A stretch of DNA of 64,000 nucleotides from Actinacidiphila acidipaludis (GCF_019890725.1 NZ_JAINZZ010000003.1:248001-312000), one strand, 5' to 3'. Counted from the stretch's first letter, positions 26,627 to 36,459 are shown. Translations and numbers: made by a program. The notes: a model not told the origin generated them from the sequence alone.

Positions 26627-28024
26627 CTACGGCCCCAGCACCCCCACCAGCGCGTTCACGGCCGCGGGATAACCGCCCTCGCCCGGGGTGCCGTAGCCGA
26701 CGATCAGGCCCTGCGGGCGGCCGGGCCCGGGTTCGTGCCAGTGGTCGCCGAGGGTGCCGACGGCCAGGCCCGCCCGTGCCGCCCGGGCCCGCACCTCCGC
26801 CTCGTCCGGGCCGCCCGGGCCCAGCCGCACCAGCGCCTGCAGGCCCGCCGCGATGCCGCTCGGCGCGTACCGGCCGGCCAGGCGGGACGCCAGCAGGTCG
26901 CGCCGGCGGCGATAGCGCAGCCGCCCCGCCCGCACATGCCGGTCGTAGCCGTGGTCGCGGATCAGCTCCGCCAGGGCGAGCTGCCCGATCGCGCCGGTGT
27001 GGATGTCGCTGTAGAGCTTCGCCTCCGTGACCGGTCCCACCAGCCGGGGCGGCAGCACCATCCAGCCCAGCCGCAGCGCGGGCCCCAGGGTCTTGGAAGC
27101 GGTGCCCAGGTAGACGACGTGGTCGGGGGCCATGCCCTGCAGCGCGCCCACCGGCTGCCGGTCGTAGCGGAACTCCCCGTCGTAGTCGTCCTCGATCACC
27201 AGGCCGCCCCCGCCGCGGGCCCAGGCGGCCAGGGCGTGCCGCCGCGCCGGATGCAGGGTGACGCCCGTCGGGTACTGGTGGGCGGGGGTGACCACGACCG
27301 CGTCGGCGGTCACCTGCGTGCCCAGCAGGTCGGTGCGGGCGCCCAGCCCGTCGGTGGGCAGCGCCACCACGCGCCCGCCGTTCCTGCGTACCACCTCCCG
27401 GTGGAAGGGCAGCCCCGGGTCCTCCATCGCCACCACCGGTCCGGCGACGGCGACCAGCAGCGCGAGACCCTGCACGTACCCGGAGGTCACGACGATCCGC
27501 CCGGGCTCGGCGACCACCCCGCGGGCCCGGCCGAGGTACTCCGCGAGCGCGGTGCGCAGCCGGACGCTGCCGCGCGGGTCGCCGTAGTCGAACGCGGCGG
27601 AGGGCGCCGCGGCCAGGGCGCGCCGGGTGGCGCGCAGCCACGCCGAGGCCGGGAACGAGGTGACGTCCGGGCTGCCCGGCCGCAGATCGTGCCGAGGGGC
27701 CTCGGCGGCCGTCGAGGACGGCGGGGGCGCGGGCGAGGAGGCGCCGGGGCGCTCGGCGACGACCGTGCCGGACCCCTGGCGCGCGGTGAGATAGCCCTCG
27801 GCGATCAGCTGGTCGTAGGCGGCCTTGACCGTGCCGCGGGACAGGCCGAGCTGCTCGGCGAGCCGCCGCGTGGAGGGCAGGCGGGCGGCCGGGGCCAGGC
27901 GCCCGGTGCGCACCGCGTCGCGCAGCGCCCGCTCCAGCGCGGCCCGGCGCCCCCCGGTGCCGGGCGGGGCGGAGACGTCCAGATGAAGGTCCACCCCGGG
28001 CGAAGTGGGCCAGGAATCAGCCAT
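26627..28024 (-). CDS. MocR/PdxR-type GntR-aminotransferase regulator
   Basis: A 465-residue fusion of an N-terminal GntR winged helix (RRLAEQLGLSRGTVKAAYDQ, ending YLTARQGSGTVV, residues 20-88) and a fold-type I aminotransferase domain that binds PLP as effector. The Schiff-base lysine is in YLGTASKTLGPALRLGW near residue 315; the PLP Asp region DDYDGEFRYDRQPVG is intact. Such proteins often activate pyridoxal or amino-acid genes, usually divergent ones. It is divergent from the AhpD-like gene with 47 bp between starts, so that gene is the likely target. ATG 28024 was chosen because the longer form has no ribosome site and would overlap the divergent start region. Confidence 0.88.
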   Translation of the reverse strand: MADSWPTSPGVDLHLDVSAPPGTGGRRAALERALRDAVRTGRLAPAARLPSTRRLAEQLGLSRGTVKAAYDQLIAEGYLTARQGSGTVVAERPGASSPAPPPSSTAAEAPRHDLRPGSPDVTSFPASAWLRATRRALAAAPSAAFDYGDPRGSVRLRTALAEYLGRARGVVAEPGRIVVTSGYVQGLALLVAVAGPVVAMEDPGLPFHREVVRRNGGRVVALPTDGLGARTDLLGTQVTADAVVVTPAHQYPTGVTLHPARRHALAAWARGGGGLVIEDDYDGEFRYDRQPVGALQGMAPDHVVYLGTASKTLGPALRLGWMVLPPRLVGPVTEAKLYSDIHTGAIGQLALAELIRDHGYDRHVRAGRLRYRRRRDLLASRLAGRYAPSGIAAGLQALVRLGPGGPDEAEVRARAARAGLAVGTLGDHWHEPGPGRPQGLIVGYGTPGEGGYPAAVNALVGVLGP

Positions 28025-28071
28025 GGAACTGGATCTTATCGGCGGTCCACCCGGCCCGTAGCGTCGAGGCC

Positions 28072-28593
28072 ATGAGCACACAGAGCATCGAGAACCCGCC
28101 CGCGGACGCCGCGGCCACCACCACCATGGGTACGGCTGCGGCGGCCGTCGTCCCGCCCGTCCGCCTCGCCGTCGACTCCCTCGCCCCGCACATCAACCGG
28201 GCCATGAACGCGCTGGACGCCGCCTCCCGCGAGGTCGGTCTGGAGGCGTCCCTGCTGGAACTGGTCCGCGCCCGGGCCTCGCAGCTCAACGGCTGCGCCT
28301 ACTGCGTCGACATGCACTCCCGGGACGCGCGGGAGGCGGGGGAGAGCGAGCGGCGGCTGTACGCGCTGGCGGTGTGGCGGGAGACGCCCTTCTTCACCGC
28401 GCGGGAACGGGCCGCCCTGGAACTGACCGAGGCGGCCACCCGGCTGTCCGAGGGGCCGGTGAGCGACGAGGTGTTCGCCCGCGCCGCCGCGCGGTTCGGC
28501 GAGACCGAGCTGGCCGAGCTGATCTGGACGATCACGGTGATCAACGCCTGGAACCGGCTCGGCGCCACCGCGCGGCCCTGGCCGCTGGGCTGA
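28072..28593 (+). CDS. Carboxymuconolactone decarboxylase/AhpD-like protein
   Basis: A 173-residue helical protein with the thiol-reductase motif CAYCVDMHSRDAREAG near residue 78, in which the CxxC pair and following His match AhpD-like alkylhydroperoxidases. The N-terminal 40 residues are Ala/Thr-rich. It probably acts in the cytoplasm in peroxide or thiol chemistry; the substrate is not known. It is divergent from the MocR regulator and probably regulated by it. The 25 bp containing its stop codon are tandemly duplicated. Confidence 0.85.
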   Translation: MSTQSIENPPADAAATTTMGTAAAAVVPPVRLAVDSLAPHINRAMNALDAASREVGLEASLLELVRARASQLNGCAYCVDMHSRDAREAGESERRLYALAVWRETPFFTARERAALELTEAATRLSEGPVSDEVFARAAARFGETELAELIWTITVINAWNRLGATARPWPLG

Positions 28594-28636
28594 GCCCCGC
28601 CGCGCGCGGCCGGGCTGAGCCCCGCCGCGCGCGGCC
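28587..28636. repeat. 25-bp direct duplication covering the AhpD-like gene stop codon
   Basis: The unit starting GGGCTGAGCCCCGCCG occurs at 28587 and again at 28612, immediately adjacent. The first copy includes the TGA stop (28591-28593). Confidence 0.9.
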
Positions 28637-28704
28637 GCGGCGGACGGCGCACGACGGGCGGGCACCGGTGACCGGTGCCCGCCCGTCCGTCGCGCGCGCC
28701 GGGG

Positions 28705-30234
28705 TCAGCGCACGTTGCCCATCAGGGCGGTGACGCGCTTGCGGTACATCCACACCGCGAAGCCCGCGACGCAGGCCAGCGCCGCCTCCATCGCCACGAT
28801 GCCGCTGCCGTTGAGGTCCACACCGGCCAGGGACAGCAGGCTGGTGGTGCAGTCGCCCGCGGTGACCGCGAGGAACCACACGCCCATCATCTGGCTGCCG
28901 TACTTCGCCGGCGCCATCTTCGTCGTCACCGACAGGCCCACCGGCGACAGGCAGAGCTCGCCGACGGTCTGGATCAGGTAGATCGACACCAGCCACAGCG
29001 GCGTGACCTTGGTGCCGCCCGAGGCGAGTGCCATCGGGATGACGAAGACGAAGAACGAGGCGCCGATCAGGATCAGGCCCATCGCGAACTTCACGGTGGT
29101 GCTCGGCTCCTGGTTGCGCCGGGCCAGCCAGGTCCAGCCCCACGCCATGACCGGGGCCAGCGCCATGATCCACAGCGGGTTCACCGACTGGTACCAGGAC
29201 GACGGGAAGCCGAAGCCGAACAGCTCGCCGGAGGCCTTGGTGTCGCCGAAGATCGACATCGTCGATCCGCCCTGGTCGTAGATCATCCAGAACACGGCGG
29301 CGGCGACGAAGAACCAGATGTAGCCGCTCATCTTCGACTGGTCGCCGGCCGACAGGTCGCGGTCGCGCTTGATCCGCACCAGGACGGCGACCGGGATGAG
29401 CAGACCGATGACCGTGATCGGCACCAGCGCCCAGTTCAGGGTGTAGCTGCCGCTGAGCACCACGACCGAGTAGAACGCGACCGCGGCGACCAGCCAGGCC
29501 AGGCCCTTGCGCAGCGTGGTGCGGCGCTCCTCGGCGGTCAGCGGCTTGGGCACCACGCTGCTGCGCGGGTTCAGGTGCCGCGTGCCGATCAGGAACTGCA
29601 GCAGGCCCAGGCCCATGCCGACCGCGGCCAGCGCGAAGCCGAGGTGCCAGCTGTAGTTCTGGCCGACCGTGCCGATGACCAGCGGCGCGGCGAAGGCGCC
29701 GATGTTGATGCCCATGTAGAAGACGGTGAAGCCGCCGTCCCTGCGCGGGTCGTCCGGCCCGTCGTAGAGGTGGCCCACCATCGTCGAGATGTTGGCCTTC
29801 AGCAGGCCGGAGCCGAGCGCGACCAGCGCCAGACCGGCGAAGAAGGGGCCCTCACCGGGCAGCGCCAGGGTGAGGTGGCCGGCCATGATGACCGCGGCCG
29901 AGACGGTGACGGTCTTGCGCGGCCCCCACACGCGGTCGCCGAACCAGCCGCCGGGCATGGCGAGCAGGTAGACCATCGCCATGTAGATGGAGTAGATCGC
30001 GGTGGCGGTCGCGGCGTTCATCGCCAGGCCGCCGGCCTGCGAACCCTTGTCGGCCGCCGGTCCGCCGGCGATCAGGTAGAGCGGGAGCAGCGCGCGCATG
30101 CCGTAGAAGCTGAAACGCTCCCACATCTCGGTCATGAAGAGGGTGGCCAGTCCGCGGGGGTGGCCGAAGAAGGTGGCGCCGGACGGAGCGCCGGTTGCGC
30201 GCTCGGGGGCGTCCTTCGTCAGGCTGGTCGCCAT
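28705..30234 (-). CDS. POT/PTR family proton-dependent oligopeptide transporter
   Basis: A 509-residue major-facilitator protein that imports di- and tripeptides with protons. Seen: the POT signature region MTEMWERFSFYGMRALLPLY in helix 1 (residues 34-53, containing ExxERFxYYG-like residues), GGWFGDRVWGPRKTV between helices 2 and 3, FYMGINIGAFAAPLVIG, and 12-14 membrane segments. The final helices include QTVGELCLSPVGLSVTTK, the conserved Glu region. It is preceded by a palindromic operator candidate (30388-30404). Peptide rather than nitrate or other substrate is the usual bacterial case. Confidence 0.93.
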   Translation of the reverse strand: MATSLTKDAPERATGAPSGATFFGHPRGLATLFMTEMWERFSFYGMRALLPLYLIAGGPAADKGSQAGGLAMNAATATAIYSIYMAMVYLLAMPGGWFGDRVWGPRKTVTVSAAVIMAGHLTLALPGEGPFFAGLALVALGSGLLKANISTMVGHLYDGPDDPRRDGGFTVFYMGINIGAFAAPLVIGTVGQNYSWHLGFALAAVGMGLGLLQFLIGTRHLNPRSSVVPKPLTAEERRTTLRKGLAWLVAAVAFYSVVVLSGSYTLNWALVPITVIGLLIPVAVLVRIKRDRDLSAGDQSKMSGYIWFFVAAAVFWMIYDQGGSTMSIFGDTKASGELFGFGFPSSWYQSVNPLWIMALAPVMAWGWTWLARRNQEPSTTVKFAMGLILIGASFFVFVIPMALASGGTKVTPLWLVSIYLIQTVGELCLSPVGLSVTTKMAPAKYGSQMMGVWFLAVTAGDCTTSLLSLAGVDLNGSGIVAMEAALACVAGFAVWMYRKRVTALMGNVR

Positions 30235-30656
30235 ATGGTGAGTCCTCGTGGGGAAGGTCCCGTGGGCCGGGAGGCCGGGAAGCCCCGGCGCCGGACGGCA
30301 CGGCATCATCGCCAGGCCCGGCTCCGCGGCAGGACTGCGCCGCATCCGGTCCAGTGCATGACTATCCGGAGACGGGCGTTTAAATACTGTATGGCATCCA
30401 TACATGTGGTATGAGCGCCTATGCGATCTGCATCACAGTGCGCGGCATGCGTCCCAAAGTACGCGGAAAGTCACGGTCATCAGCTTTGATAGGGGAAGTT
30501 CCCGGAACGTCGTCCGAGATCGCGTCATGATCGGGGAACCCCCCGGCGGGCAATTCCGTCAGGGTCCGGCGACCCGCGCGGCCGCCGTCCGTCCCCGCCC
30601 GTCCGCTGTCGCGACCTCCGGGTCGCGGCTGCTCCGTGCGGACTACCATCAAGCCC
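30235..30656. other. Divergent control region between the POT transporter and response regulator genes
   Basis: Contains the palindrome listed next and a short AT-rich patch (TTTAAATACTGTATGG, 30380-30395), notable in this genome. No further coding sequence is supported. Confidence 0.5.
30388..30404. promoter_or_regulatory. Palindromic operator candidate upstream of the POT transporter
   Basis: TGTATGG-CAT-CCATACA, 7-bp perfect arms, 154 bp ahead of the transporter start and next to the AT-rich promoter-like patch. Length and spacing would suit a GntR or TetR dimer; no such gene is adjacent. Confidence 0.6.
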
Positions 30657-31331
30657 ATGACCCGCGTACTTCTGGCCGAGGACGACGCATCCATCTCGGA
30701 ACCACTCGCACGCGCACTGCGCCGTGAGGGCTACGAGGTCGAGGTGCGCGAGGACGGACCCACCGCTCTCGAGACGGCGCTGCTGGGCGCCGTCGACCTG
30801 GTGGTGCTCGATCTGGGCCTGCCCGGCATGGACGGTCTCGACGTCTGCCGGCGCATCCGCACCGAGGGCCACTCCTTCCCGGTCCTGGTGCTCACCGCCC
30901 GCGCCGACGAGGTCGACACGGTCGTCGGCCTGGACGCCGGCGCCGACGACTACGTCACCAAGCCGTTCCGCCTGGCCGAACTCCTCGCGCGGGTCCGGGC
31001 GCTGCTGCGCCGCGGCACCACCGAGCCGGCCCAGCCCTCCACCCACGGCGTCCGCATCGACGTCGAGTCCCACCGCGCCTGGATGGGGGACGACGAACTG
31101 CAGCTCACCGCCAAGGAGTTCGACCTCCTGCGGGTCCTGGTCCGGGACGCCGGCCGGGTCGTCACCCGCGAACAGCTCATGCGCGAGGTCTGGGACACCA
31201 CCTGGTGGTCGTCCACCAAGACCCTCGACATGCACATCTCCTGGCTGCGCAAGAAGCTCGGTGACGACGCGGGCAACCCGCGTTTCATCTCCACCGTCCG
31301 CGGTGTGGGCTTCCGCTTCGAGAAGAACTGA
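30657..31331 (+). CDS. OmpR-family response regulator
   Basis: A 224-residue two-component regulator. Receiver domain residues 1-115: acidic pocket LLAEDDASI, the phosphorylated Asp in DLVVLDLGLPGMDGLDV near residue 52, and the Lys in DDYVTKPFRLAELL near 103. A winged-helix DNA-binding domain follows (LTAKEFDLLRVLVRDAGRVV, TLDMHISWLRKKLG, FISTVRGVGFRFE). Twelve bases upstream of the kinase gene, hence one operon. The stimulus is unknown. No strong ribosome site is visible before the ATG. Confidence 0.93.
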   Translation: MTRVLLAEDDASISEPLARALRREGYEVEVREDGPTALETALLGAVDLVVLDLGLPGMDGLDVCRRIRTEGHSFPVLVLTARADEVDTVVGLDAGADDYVTKPFRLAELLARVRALLRRGTTEPAQPSTHGVRIDVESHRAWMGDDELQLTAKEFDLLRVLVRDAGRVVTREQLMREVWDTTWWSSTKTLDMHISWLRKKLGDDAGNPRFISTVRGVGFRFEKN

Positions 31332-31343
31332 GCCCGCTCCTCC

Positions 31344-32612
31344 ATGAGACGCCGACTGATCGCCTCCACGCTGGCCGTGGTGCTCGTCGTCATCGGCGTC
31401 TTCGGCCTGTCCCTCGTCCTGGTGGAGAGCCGGACGATCCAGAGCAGCGCCAAGGACGGTGTGGAGTCCGAGGCGGTCCGGCTGACCGGGGTGGTGGAGA
31501 ACCGCATCGCGGCCGGCGAGTCCGTCAACGCCCAGGGCCTCGACCGGCAGATCGCCGACAACCGGTACGCCATCGTGCGCGTCCCCGGCCACCCCGAGGT
31601 ACGGCTGGGGGAGCGGCCCAAGGGGGCCGTGCTGTCCTCCACCGAGAAGGGCGACCACGGTGAGTCGGTCACCGTCGAGGAGTCCCGCTCCACGGTCAGC
31701 CAGGAGGTCGGGCGCACCCTGCTGGTGATCCTGGCCGTGGCGCTGCTGGCGGTCCTGGCCGCCATCGCCCTGGCCGTGCTCCAGGCCCGGCGGCTGACCA
31801 GCCCGCTCACCGACCTCGCCGAGACCGCCGAGCGCCTCGGCTCCGGCGACCCGCGGCCGCGGCACCGCCGCTACGGCGTACCGGAACTCGACCGGATCGC
31901 CGACGTGCTCGACGCCAGCGCCGAGCGCATCGGCCGCATGCTCACCGCCGAGCGCCGGCTCGCCGCCGACGCCTCGCATCAGCTCCGCACCCCGCTGACC
32001 GCGCTGTCGATGCGGCTGGAGGAGATCGTCGCCACCGCCAACGACCAGGAGACGGTCAAGGAGGAGGCGACGATCGCCCTCGGCCAGGTCGAGCGGCTCA
32101 CCGACGTCGTCCAGCGGCTGCTCACCAACTCCCGCGACCCGCGCAGCGGCTCCGCCGTCGACTTCGACCTGGACGAGGTGATCCGGCAGCAGGTCGAGGA
32201 GTGGCGGCCGGCCTACCAGGGCGAGGGCCGCTCCATGGTGCTCACCGGAGCCCGCCGGCTGCGGGCGGTCGGCACACCGGGCGCGGTCGCCCAGGTGCTG
32301 GCCACCCTGATCGAGAACTCGCTGATGCACGGCTCGGGCACCGTCACCCTGCACACCCGCGTGACCGGCACCCAGGCCGTGGTGGAGGTCAGCGACGACG
32401 GCCCCGGCGTGCCGCTGGACCTGGGCACCCGGGTCTTCGAGCGCTCGGTCAGCGGCCGCAACTCCACCGGGCTCGGCCTGGCGGTCGCCCGCGACCTCGC
32501 CGAGGCGGACGGCGGGCGGCTGGAACTGCTCCAGCACCGGCCGCCGGTCTTCGCGCTCTTCCTGGCGCAGGAGATCACCCCGCATCCGCGGGGGGACGAC
32601 CTCATCGGCTGA
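31344..32612 (+). CDS. Sensor histidine kinase
   Basis: A 422-residue membrane kinase paired with the preceding regulator. Two membrane segments (residues 5-27 and 126-150) bracket an external sensor region of about 100 residues. HAMP-like linker, then the H box with the phosphorylated His in ADASHQLRTPLTALSM near 213, N box TLIENSLMHG near 324, G1 DDGPGVPLDLG and G2 STGLGLAVARDLAEADGG. Intact catalytic boxes suggest an active kinase. Ligand not deducible. Confidence 0.92.
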   Translation: MRRRLIASTLAVVLVVIGVFGLSLVLVESRTIQSSAKDGVESEAVRLTGVVENRIAAGESVNAQGLDRQIADNRYAIVRVPGHPEVRLGERPKGAVLSSTEKGDHGESVTVEESRSTVSQEVGRTLLVILAVALLAVLAAIALAVLQARRLTSPLTDLAETAERLGSGDPRPRHRRYGVPELDRIADVLDASAERIGRMLTAERRLAADASHQLRTPLTALSMRLEEIVATANDQETVKEEATIALGQVERLTDVVQRLLTNSRDPRSGSAVDFDLDEVIRQQVEEWRPAYQGEGRSMVLTGARRLRAVGTPGAVAQVLATLIENSLMHGSGTVTLHTRVTGTQAVVEVSDDGPGVPLDLGTRVFERSVSGRNSTGLGLAVARDLAEADGGRLELLQHRPPVFALFLAQEITPHPRGDDLIG

Positions 32613-32614
32613 GC

Positions 32615-32679
32615 CCAGCGGCCCAGCGGCCCAGAGGCTCAGCGGCTCGAAGACCCCCAGCGGCCCAGCGGCCCAGAGG
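32615..32679. repeat. 23-bp direct repeat between converging stop codons
   Basis: CCAGCGGCCCAGCGGCCCAG plus AGG occurs at 32615-32637 and 32657-32679. Each copy itself contains the short unit CAGCGGCC twice. It fills most of the space between the kinase and GtrA genes; no separate terminator was found. Confidence 0.85.
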
Positions 32680-33207
32680 TCAGAGGTGCTTCTTCGTCGG
32701 CGCGCTCGGGTCGGGCCGGTCCTGCGGCAGGGCCTCGGCCAGTATCGCCTCGGCCTGCCCCACCGCCCCCGCGCCGGGCAGCGCGCGGAACACCCAGGAG
32801 CGGTACGACCAGAAGCGGAAGAGGGTCGCGACCCCGATGCCGACGAACTTGAAGATGTTGCTCTGCAGCCCGCTGTCCCAGCCGAAGCCGTAGGTCGTCA
32901 GGTACAGGATGCCGTTCTCGATCACCAGGCCGATCGCGCTGAACAGCAGGAACAGCCCCATCTCACGGGTGCGTCCGGCCTTGTCGCGGTCACGGTAGGT
33001 GAAGTACCGGAAACCCACATAGTTGAAGACGATGGACACGACCGTGGCGATGATGGACGCCCGGACGGTCTGCAGGCCGGTGTTGTTCCGGATCAGGTTG
33101 AAGACACCGATGTTGACCAGCACCCCGGCGCCGCCGACCGCGCCGAACTTGGCGATCTCCCGGCGGATCAGCATCACCCTCGAACGCAGCGTAAGCGGTC
33201 CGCTCAT
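32680..33207 (-). CDS. GtrA family membrane protein
   Basis: A 175-residue protein with four membrane segments (FGAVGGAGVLVNIGVFNLI, ASIIATVVSIVFNYVGF, GLFLLFSAIGLVIENGILY, FKFVGIGVATLFRFWSY). GtrA-like proteins are thought to help move lipid-linked sugars, such as polyprenyl phosphate-glucose, across the membrane for polysaccharide modification. The charged RDRDKAGRTRE loop and the RFWSYRSWVFR ending are typical. It is divergent from purK across 285 bp and could feed the envelope-glycan genes to the right; that link is inference. Confidence 0.88.
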   Translation of the reverse strand: MSGPLTLRSRVMLIRREIAKFGAVGGAGVLVNIGVFNLIRNNTGLQTVRASIIATVVSIVFNYVGFRYFTYRDRDKAGRTREMGLFLLFSAIGLVIENGILYLTTYGFGWDSGLQSNIFKFVGIGVATLFRFWSYRSWVFRALPGAGAVGQAEAILAEALPQDRPDPSAPTKKHL

Positions 33208-33362
33208 GGTGATCGTTCGGCCCTGTCTGTTGGGGATCTGGCGGGTTCTGCCGGGGTCTGCCGTGCGTCTGTCGTCCGTCTGGCGGGGTCCGTCGGCGGT
33301 CGCGCGCCGGGCCCGGCCCGGGTGCGCGGAAGAGTGCAGCCCCCACATGCTAACCGTCTCGT

Positions 33363-33381
33363 GCGATCGTACGGCGATCGC
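33363..33381. promoter_or_regulatory. Inverted repeat in the GtrA/purK divergent region
   Basis: GCGATCG-TACGG-CGATCGC, 7-bp perfect arms, 112 bp before purK. Possibly a purine-related or other operator; no consensus known to me matches. Confidence 0.35.
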
Positions 33382-33492
33382 GACTCGTTGTTCGTCGGGT
33401 CGTACGGCAGATACCCTGGTAAAAGCCATCCGGCGGGGCCGGGGCACGCACTGGTCCCCTCGTGCCACCCGCGTACCTTGGCAGGAAGAACC

Positions 33493-34644
33493 GTGACATT
33501 CCCCGTAGTCGGCATGGTCGGCGGCGGCCAGCTGGCCCGCATGACCCACGAGGCGGGCATCCCCCTCGGCATCCGCTTCCGCATCCTCAGCGACACCCCC
33601 CAGGACTCGGCGGCGCAGGTCGTCTCCGACGTCACCGTCGGTGACTACCGTGACCTGGAGACCCTGCGGGCGTTCGCCGCCGGCTGCGACGTCCTCACCT
33701 TCGACCACGAGCACGTGCCCACCGAGCACCTGCGCGCCCTGGAGGCCGACGGCATCGTGGTCCGGCCCGGTCCCGACGCCCTGGTGCACGCCCAGGACAA
33801 GGGCGTCATGCGGGCCCGGCTCGACGCGCTCGGCATCCCCTGCCCGCGGCACCGGCTCGTCGCCGACCCGGCGGACGTCTCCCGGTTCGCCGCCGAGGGC
33901 GCCGGCTACCCGGTCGTGCTGAAGACCGTGCGCGGCGGCTACGACGGCAAGGGCGTGTGGATCGCCCGCTCCGAGGCCGACGCGGCCGAGCCCTTCCGGG
34001 CCGGCGTGCCGGTGCTCGCCGAGGAGAAGGTCGACTTCGTCCGGGAACTGGCCGCCAACGTCGTCCGCTCGCCGCACGGCCAGGCCGTGGCCTACCCGGT
34101 CGTGGAGTCCATCCAGGTCGACGGCGTCTGCGACACCGTGATCGCCCCGGCGCCCGGACTGCCCGACGACGTGTCCGCGCACGCCCAGCACATCGCCCTG
34201 ACCGTCGCCCGCGAGCTCGGCGTCGTCGGGCACCTGGCCGTCGAGCTGTTCGAGGTGCGGCGGCCGGACGGCACCACCGCGGTGCTGGTCAACGAACTGG
34301 CGATGCGCCCGCACAACAGCGGCCACTGGTCGATGGACGGCGCCGTCACCTCGCAGTTCGCCAACCACCTGCGGGCGGTGCTCGACCTGCCGCTCGGCGA
34401 CCCGCGCCCGCGGGCCCGCTGGACCGTGATGGCCAACGTGCTCGGCGGCGACTTCCCCGACATGTACCCGGCCTACCTGCACTGCATGGCCCGCGACCCG
34501 GGGCTGAAGATCCACATGTACGGCAAGGACGTGAAGCCCGGCCGCAAGGTCGGCCACGTCAACACCTACGGCGACGACCTGGCGGACGTGCGCGAGCGCG
34601 CCGCCCACGCGGCCGGATACCTGCGAGGAACGATCGATGAGTGA
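33493..34644 (+). CDS. purK: N5-carboxyaminoimidazole ribonucleotide synthase
   Basis: A 383-residue ATP-grasp ligase that makes N5-CAIR from aminoimidazole ribonucleotide, bicarbonate and ATP in purine synthesis. Seen: [11 protein letters not shown] at the N-terminus, [12 protein letters not shown] near residue 66, ATP-grasp loop [13 protein letters not shown] near 145, [13 protein letters not shown], and [16 protein letters not shown] near 270. GTG start with AGGAAG four bases upstream. It overlaps purE by eight bases; the gene order purK-purE is common in actinobacteria. Confidence 0.96.
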   Translation: MTFPVVGMVGGGQLARMTHEAGIPLGIRFRILSDTPQDSAAQVVSDVTVGDYRDLETLRAFAAGCDVLTFDHEHVPTEHLRALEADGIVVRPGPDALVHAQDKGVMRARLDALGIPCPRHRLVADPADVSRFAAEGAGYPVVLKTVRGGYDGKGVWIARSEADAAEPFRAGVPVLAEEKVDFVRELAANVVRSPHGQAVAYPVVESIQVDGVCDTVIAPAPGLPDDVSAHAQHIALTVARELGVVGHLAVELFEVRRPDGTTAVLVNELAMRPHNSGHWSMDGAVTSQFANHLRAVLDLPLGDPRPRARWTVMANVLGGDFPDMYPAYLHCMARDPGLKIHMYGKDVKPGRKVGHVNTYGDDLADVRERAAHAAGYLRGTIDE

Positions 34645-35188
34645 AGCGTCCCAGGCGTCTCCTGCGGGCCGGCCGCTGGTCGGCATCGCGATGGGCTCCG
34701 ACTCCGACTGGCCGGTGATGGAGGCCGCGGCGCAGGCACTCGACGAGTTCGGCGTCGCCTACGAGGTCAACGTCCTGTCCGCGCACCGCATGGTGCACGC
34801 GATGGTCGAGTACGGCGAGCAGGCCGCCGACCGCGGGCTGAAGGCCGTCATCGCGGGCGCCGGCGGTGCCGCGCACCTGCCGGGCATGCTCGCCTCGGTG
34901 ACGCCGCTGCCGGTCATCGGCGTCCCGGTGCCGCTGAAGTACCTCGACGGCATGGACTCGCTGCTGTCCATCGTGCAGATGCCGGCCGGCGTGCCCGTGG
35001 CCACCGTCTCCATCGGCGGCGCCCGCAACGCCGGGCTGCTCGCGGTGCGCATCGTCGCCGCCCACGACCCCGAACTGCTCGCCCGCATGAAGGAGTTCCA
35101 GGCGTCGCTGACCGAGCAGGCCACCGAGAAGGGCCGGCGGCTGCGGGCGAAGGTGTCGGGCGCCGCCGGGTTCGGCTTCGCCCAATAG
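34637..35188 (+). CDS. purE: N5-CAIR mutase
   Basis: A 183-residue enzyme converting N5-CAIR to CAIR, working with PurK. Seen: [14 protein letters not shown] near residue 19, the active-site His in [11 protein letters not shown] near 50, and [13 protein letters not shown] near 76. The first 13 residues and the last 25 are extra relative to the minimal enzyme. ATG overlaps the purK end. Confidence 0.96.
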   Translation: MSEASQASPAGRPLVGIAMGSDSDWPVMEAAAQALDEFGVAYEVNVLSAHRMVHAMVEYGEQAADRGLKAVIAGAGGAAHLPGMLASVTPLPVIGVPVPLKYLDGMDSLLSIVQMPAGVPVATVSIGGARNAGLLAVRIVAAHDPELLARMKEFQASLTEQATEKGRRLRAKVSGAAGFGFAQ

Positions 35189-35198
35189 GCTCTCGGGC

Positions 35199-36392
35199 AT
35201 GGACCTTCACGCCCGTGCCCGTGACCTGCTCGCCGCCCACCCCGTCGTGGACGGGCACAACGACCTGCCCTGGGCCCTGCGCGTCCAGGTCGGGTACGAC
35301 CTCGACCGGCTGGACATCGCCGCCGACCAGAGCGCGCGCACCCACACCGACATCCCGCGGCTGCGGGCCGGCGGGGTGGGCGCGCAGTTCTGGTCGGTGT
35401 ACGTCAGCACCGAGCTGACCGGGGCCGACGCGGTCACCGCGACCCTCGAACAGATCGACGTGGTCCGCCGGATGACCGCACGCCACGACGGGGACCTGCG
35501 GCTCGCCCTCACCGCCGACGACATGGAGGCGGCTCGCGCCGCCGGCCGGATCGCCTCGCTGATGGGCGCCGAGGGCGGCCACAGCATCGACAACTCGCTG
35601 GGCGTGCTGCGGAGTCTGTACGACCTGGGCGTGCGCTACATGACGCTCACCCACAACGACAACACCGCCTGGGCCGGTTCCGCCACGGACGAGCCGGTGC
35701 CCGGCGGCCTCACCGCGTTCGGCGAGGAGGTCGTGCGGGAGATGAACCGCCTGGGCATGCTGGTCGACCTCTCCCACGTCTCGCCCGACACGATGCGGGC
35801 GGCGCTGCGGGTGGCCGAGGCGCCGGTGCTCTTCTCGCACTCCTCGTCCCGCGCGGTCTGCGACCACGTCCGCAACATCCCCGACGACGTGCTGGCCGCG
35901 CTGCCCGCCAACGGCGGCGTCGCGATGGCCACGTTCGTCTCGAAGTTCGTGCTGCCCGCGGCGGTCGAGTGGTCGGAGGGCGCCGACGCCCACATGCGGG
36001 CCAACGGCCTGCACCCGCTGGACATGTCCCCCGAGGGCATGGCGGTGTTCGGCGCGTACGAGGAGGCCCACCCGCGCCCGAAGGCGACCGCCGAGACGGT
36101 CGCCGACCACCTGGACCACATGCGCGAGGTCGCGGGCGTCGACCACATCGGCCTCGGCGGCGACTACGACGGCACCACCCTCACCCCCGCCGACCTGCCG
36201 GACGTCGCCTCCTATCCGCACCTGATCGCCGAACTCCTGCGCCGCGGCTGGTCCGACGACGACATCGCCCGGCTCACCTGGCGGAACGCCGTGCGCGTGC
36301 TGCGGGACGCCGAGACCGCCGCGGCCGGGCTGCGCGCCAAGCGCGGCCCGTCGGTGGCGACGATCGCGGCGCTGGACGGCACCGGCGCGTAA
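35199..36392 (+). CDS. Membrane dipeptidase-type peptidase (M19 family)
   Basis: A 397-residue zinc dipeptidase of the renal dipeptidase family, hydrolysing dipeptides including some D-residue ones. Metal and active-site motifs: [12 protein letters not shown] (HxD, near residue 17), [11 protein letters not shown] (Glu, near 127), [12 protein letters not shown] (His, near 149), [11 protein letters not shown], and [13 protein letters not shown] near 310. No signal peptide is visible, so it is likely cytosolic. Ten bases after purE and same strand, so possibly in the same transcript, though function does not connect. No ribosome site is evident ahead of the ATG. Confidence 0.92.
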   Translation: MDLHARARDLLAAHPVVDGHNDLPWALRVQVGYDLDRLDIAADQSARTHTDIPRLRAGGVGAQFWSVYVSTELTGADAVTATLEQIDVVRRMTARHDGDLRLALTADDMEAARAAGRIASLMGAEGGHSIDNSLGVLRSLYDLGVRYMTLTHNDNTAWAGSATDEPVPGGLTAFGEEVVREMNRLGMLVDLSHVSPDTMRAALRVAEAPVLFSHSSSRAVCDHVRNIPDDVLAALPANGGVAMATFVSKFVLPAAVEWSEGADAHMRANGLHPLDMSPEGMAVFGAYEEAHPRPKATAETVADHLDHMREVAGVDHIGLGGDYDGTTLTPADLPDVASYPHLIAELLRRGWSDDDIARLTWRNAVRVLRDAETAAAGLRAKRGPSVATIAALDGTGA

Positions 36393-36459
36393 CCGCGGCG
36401 CGCACCACGGCGGTCGCGGAAGCGTGGTCCGGCCGGCTCCACGGAGACCCCCCACCCCG

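Noticed and set aside
34514-34560. A possible fusion of purK and purE
   Set aside because: They are separate genes: purK has its own stop at 34644 and purE starts eight bases earlier in another frame with an intact N-terminus.
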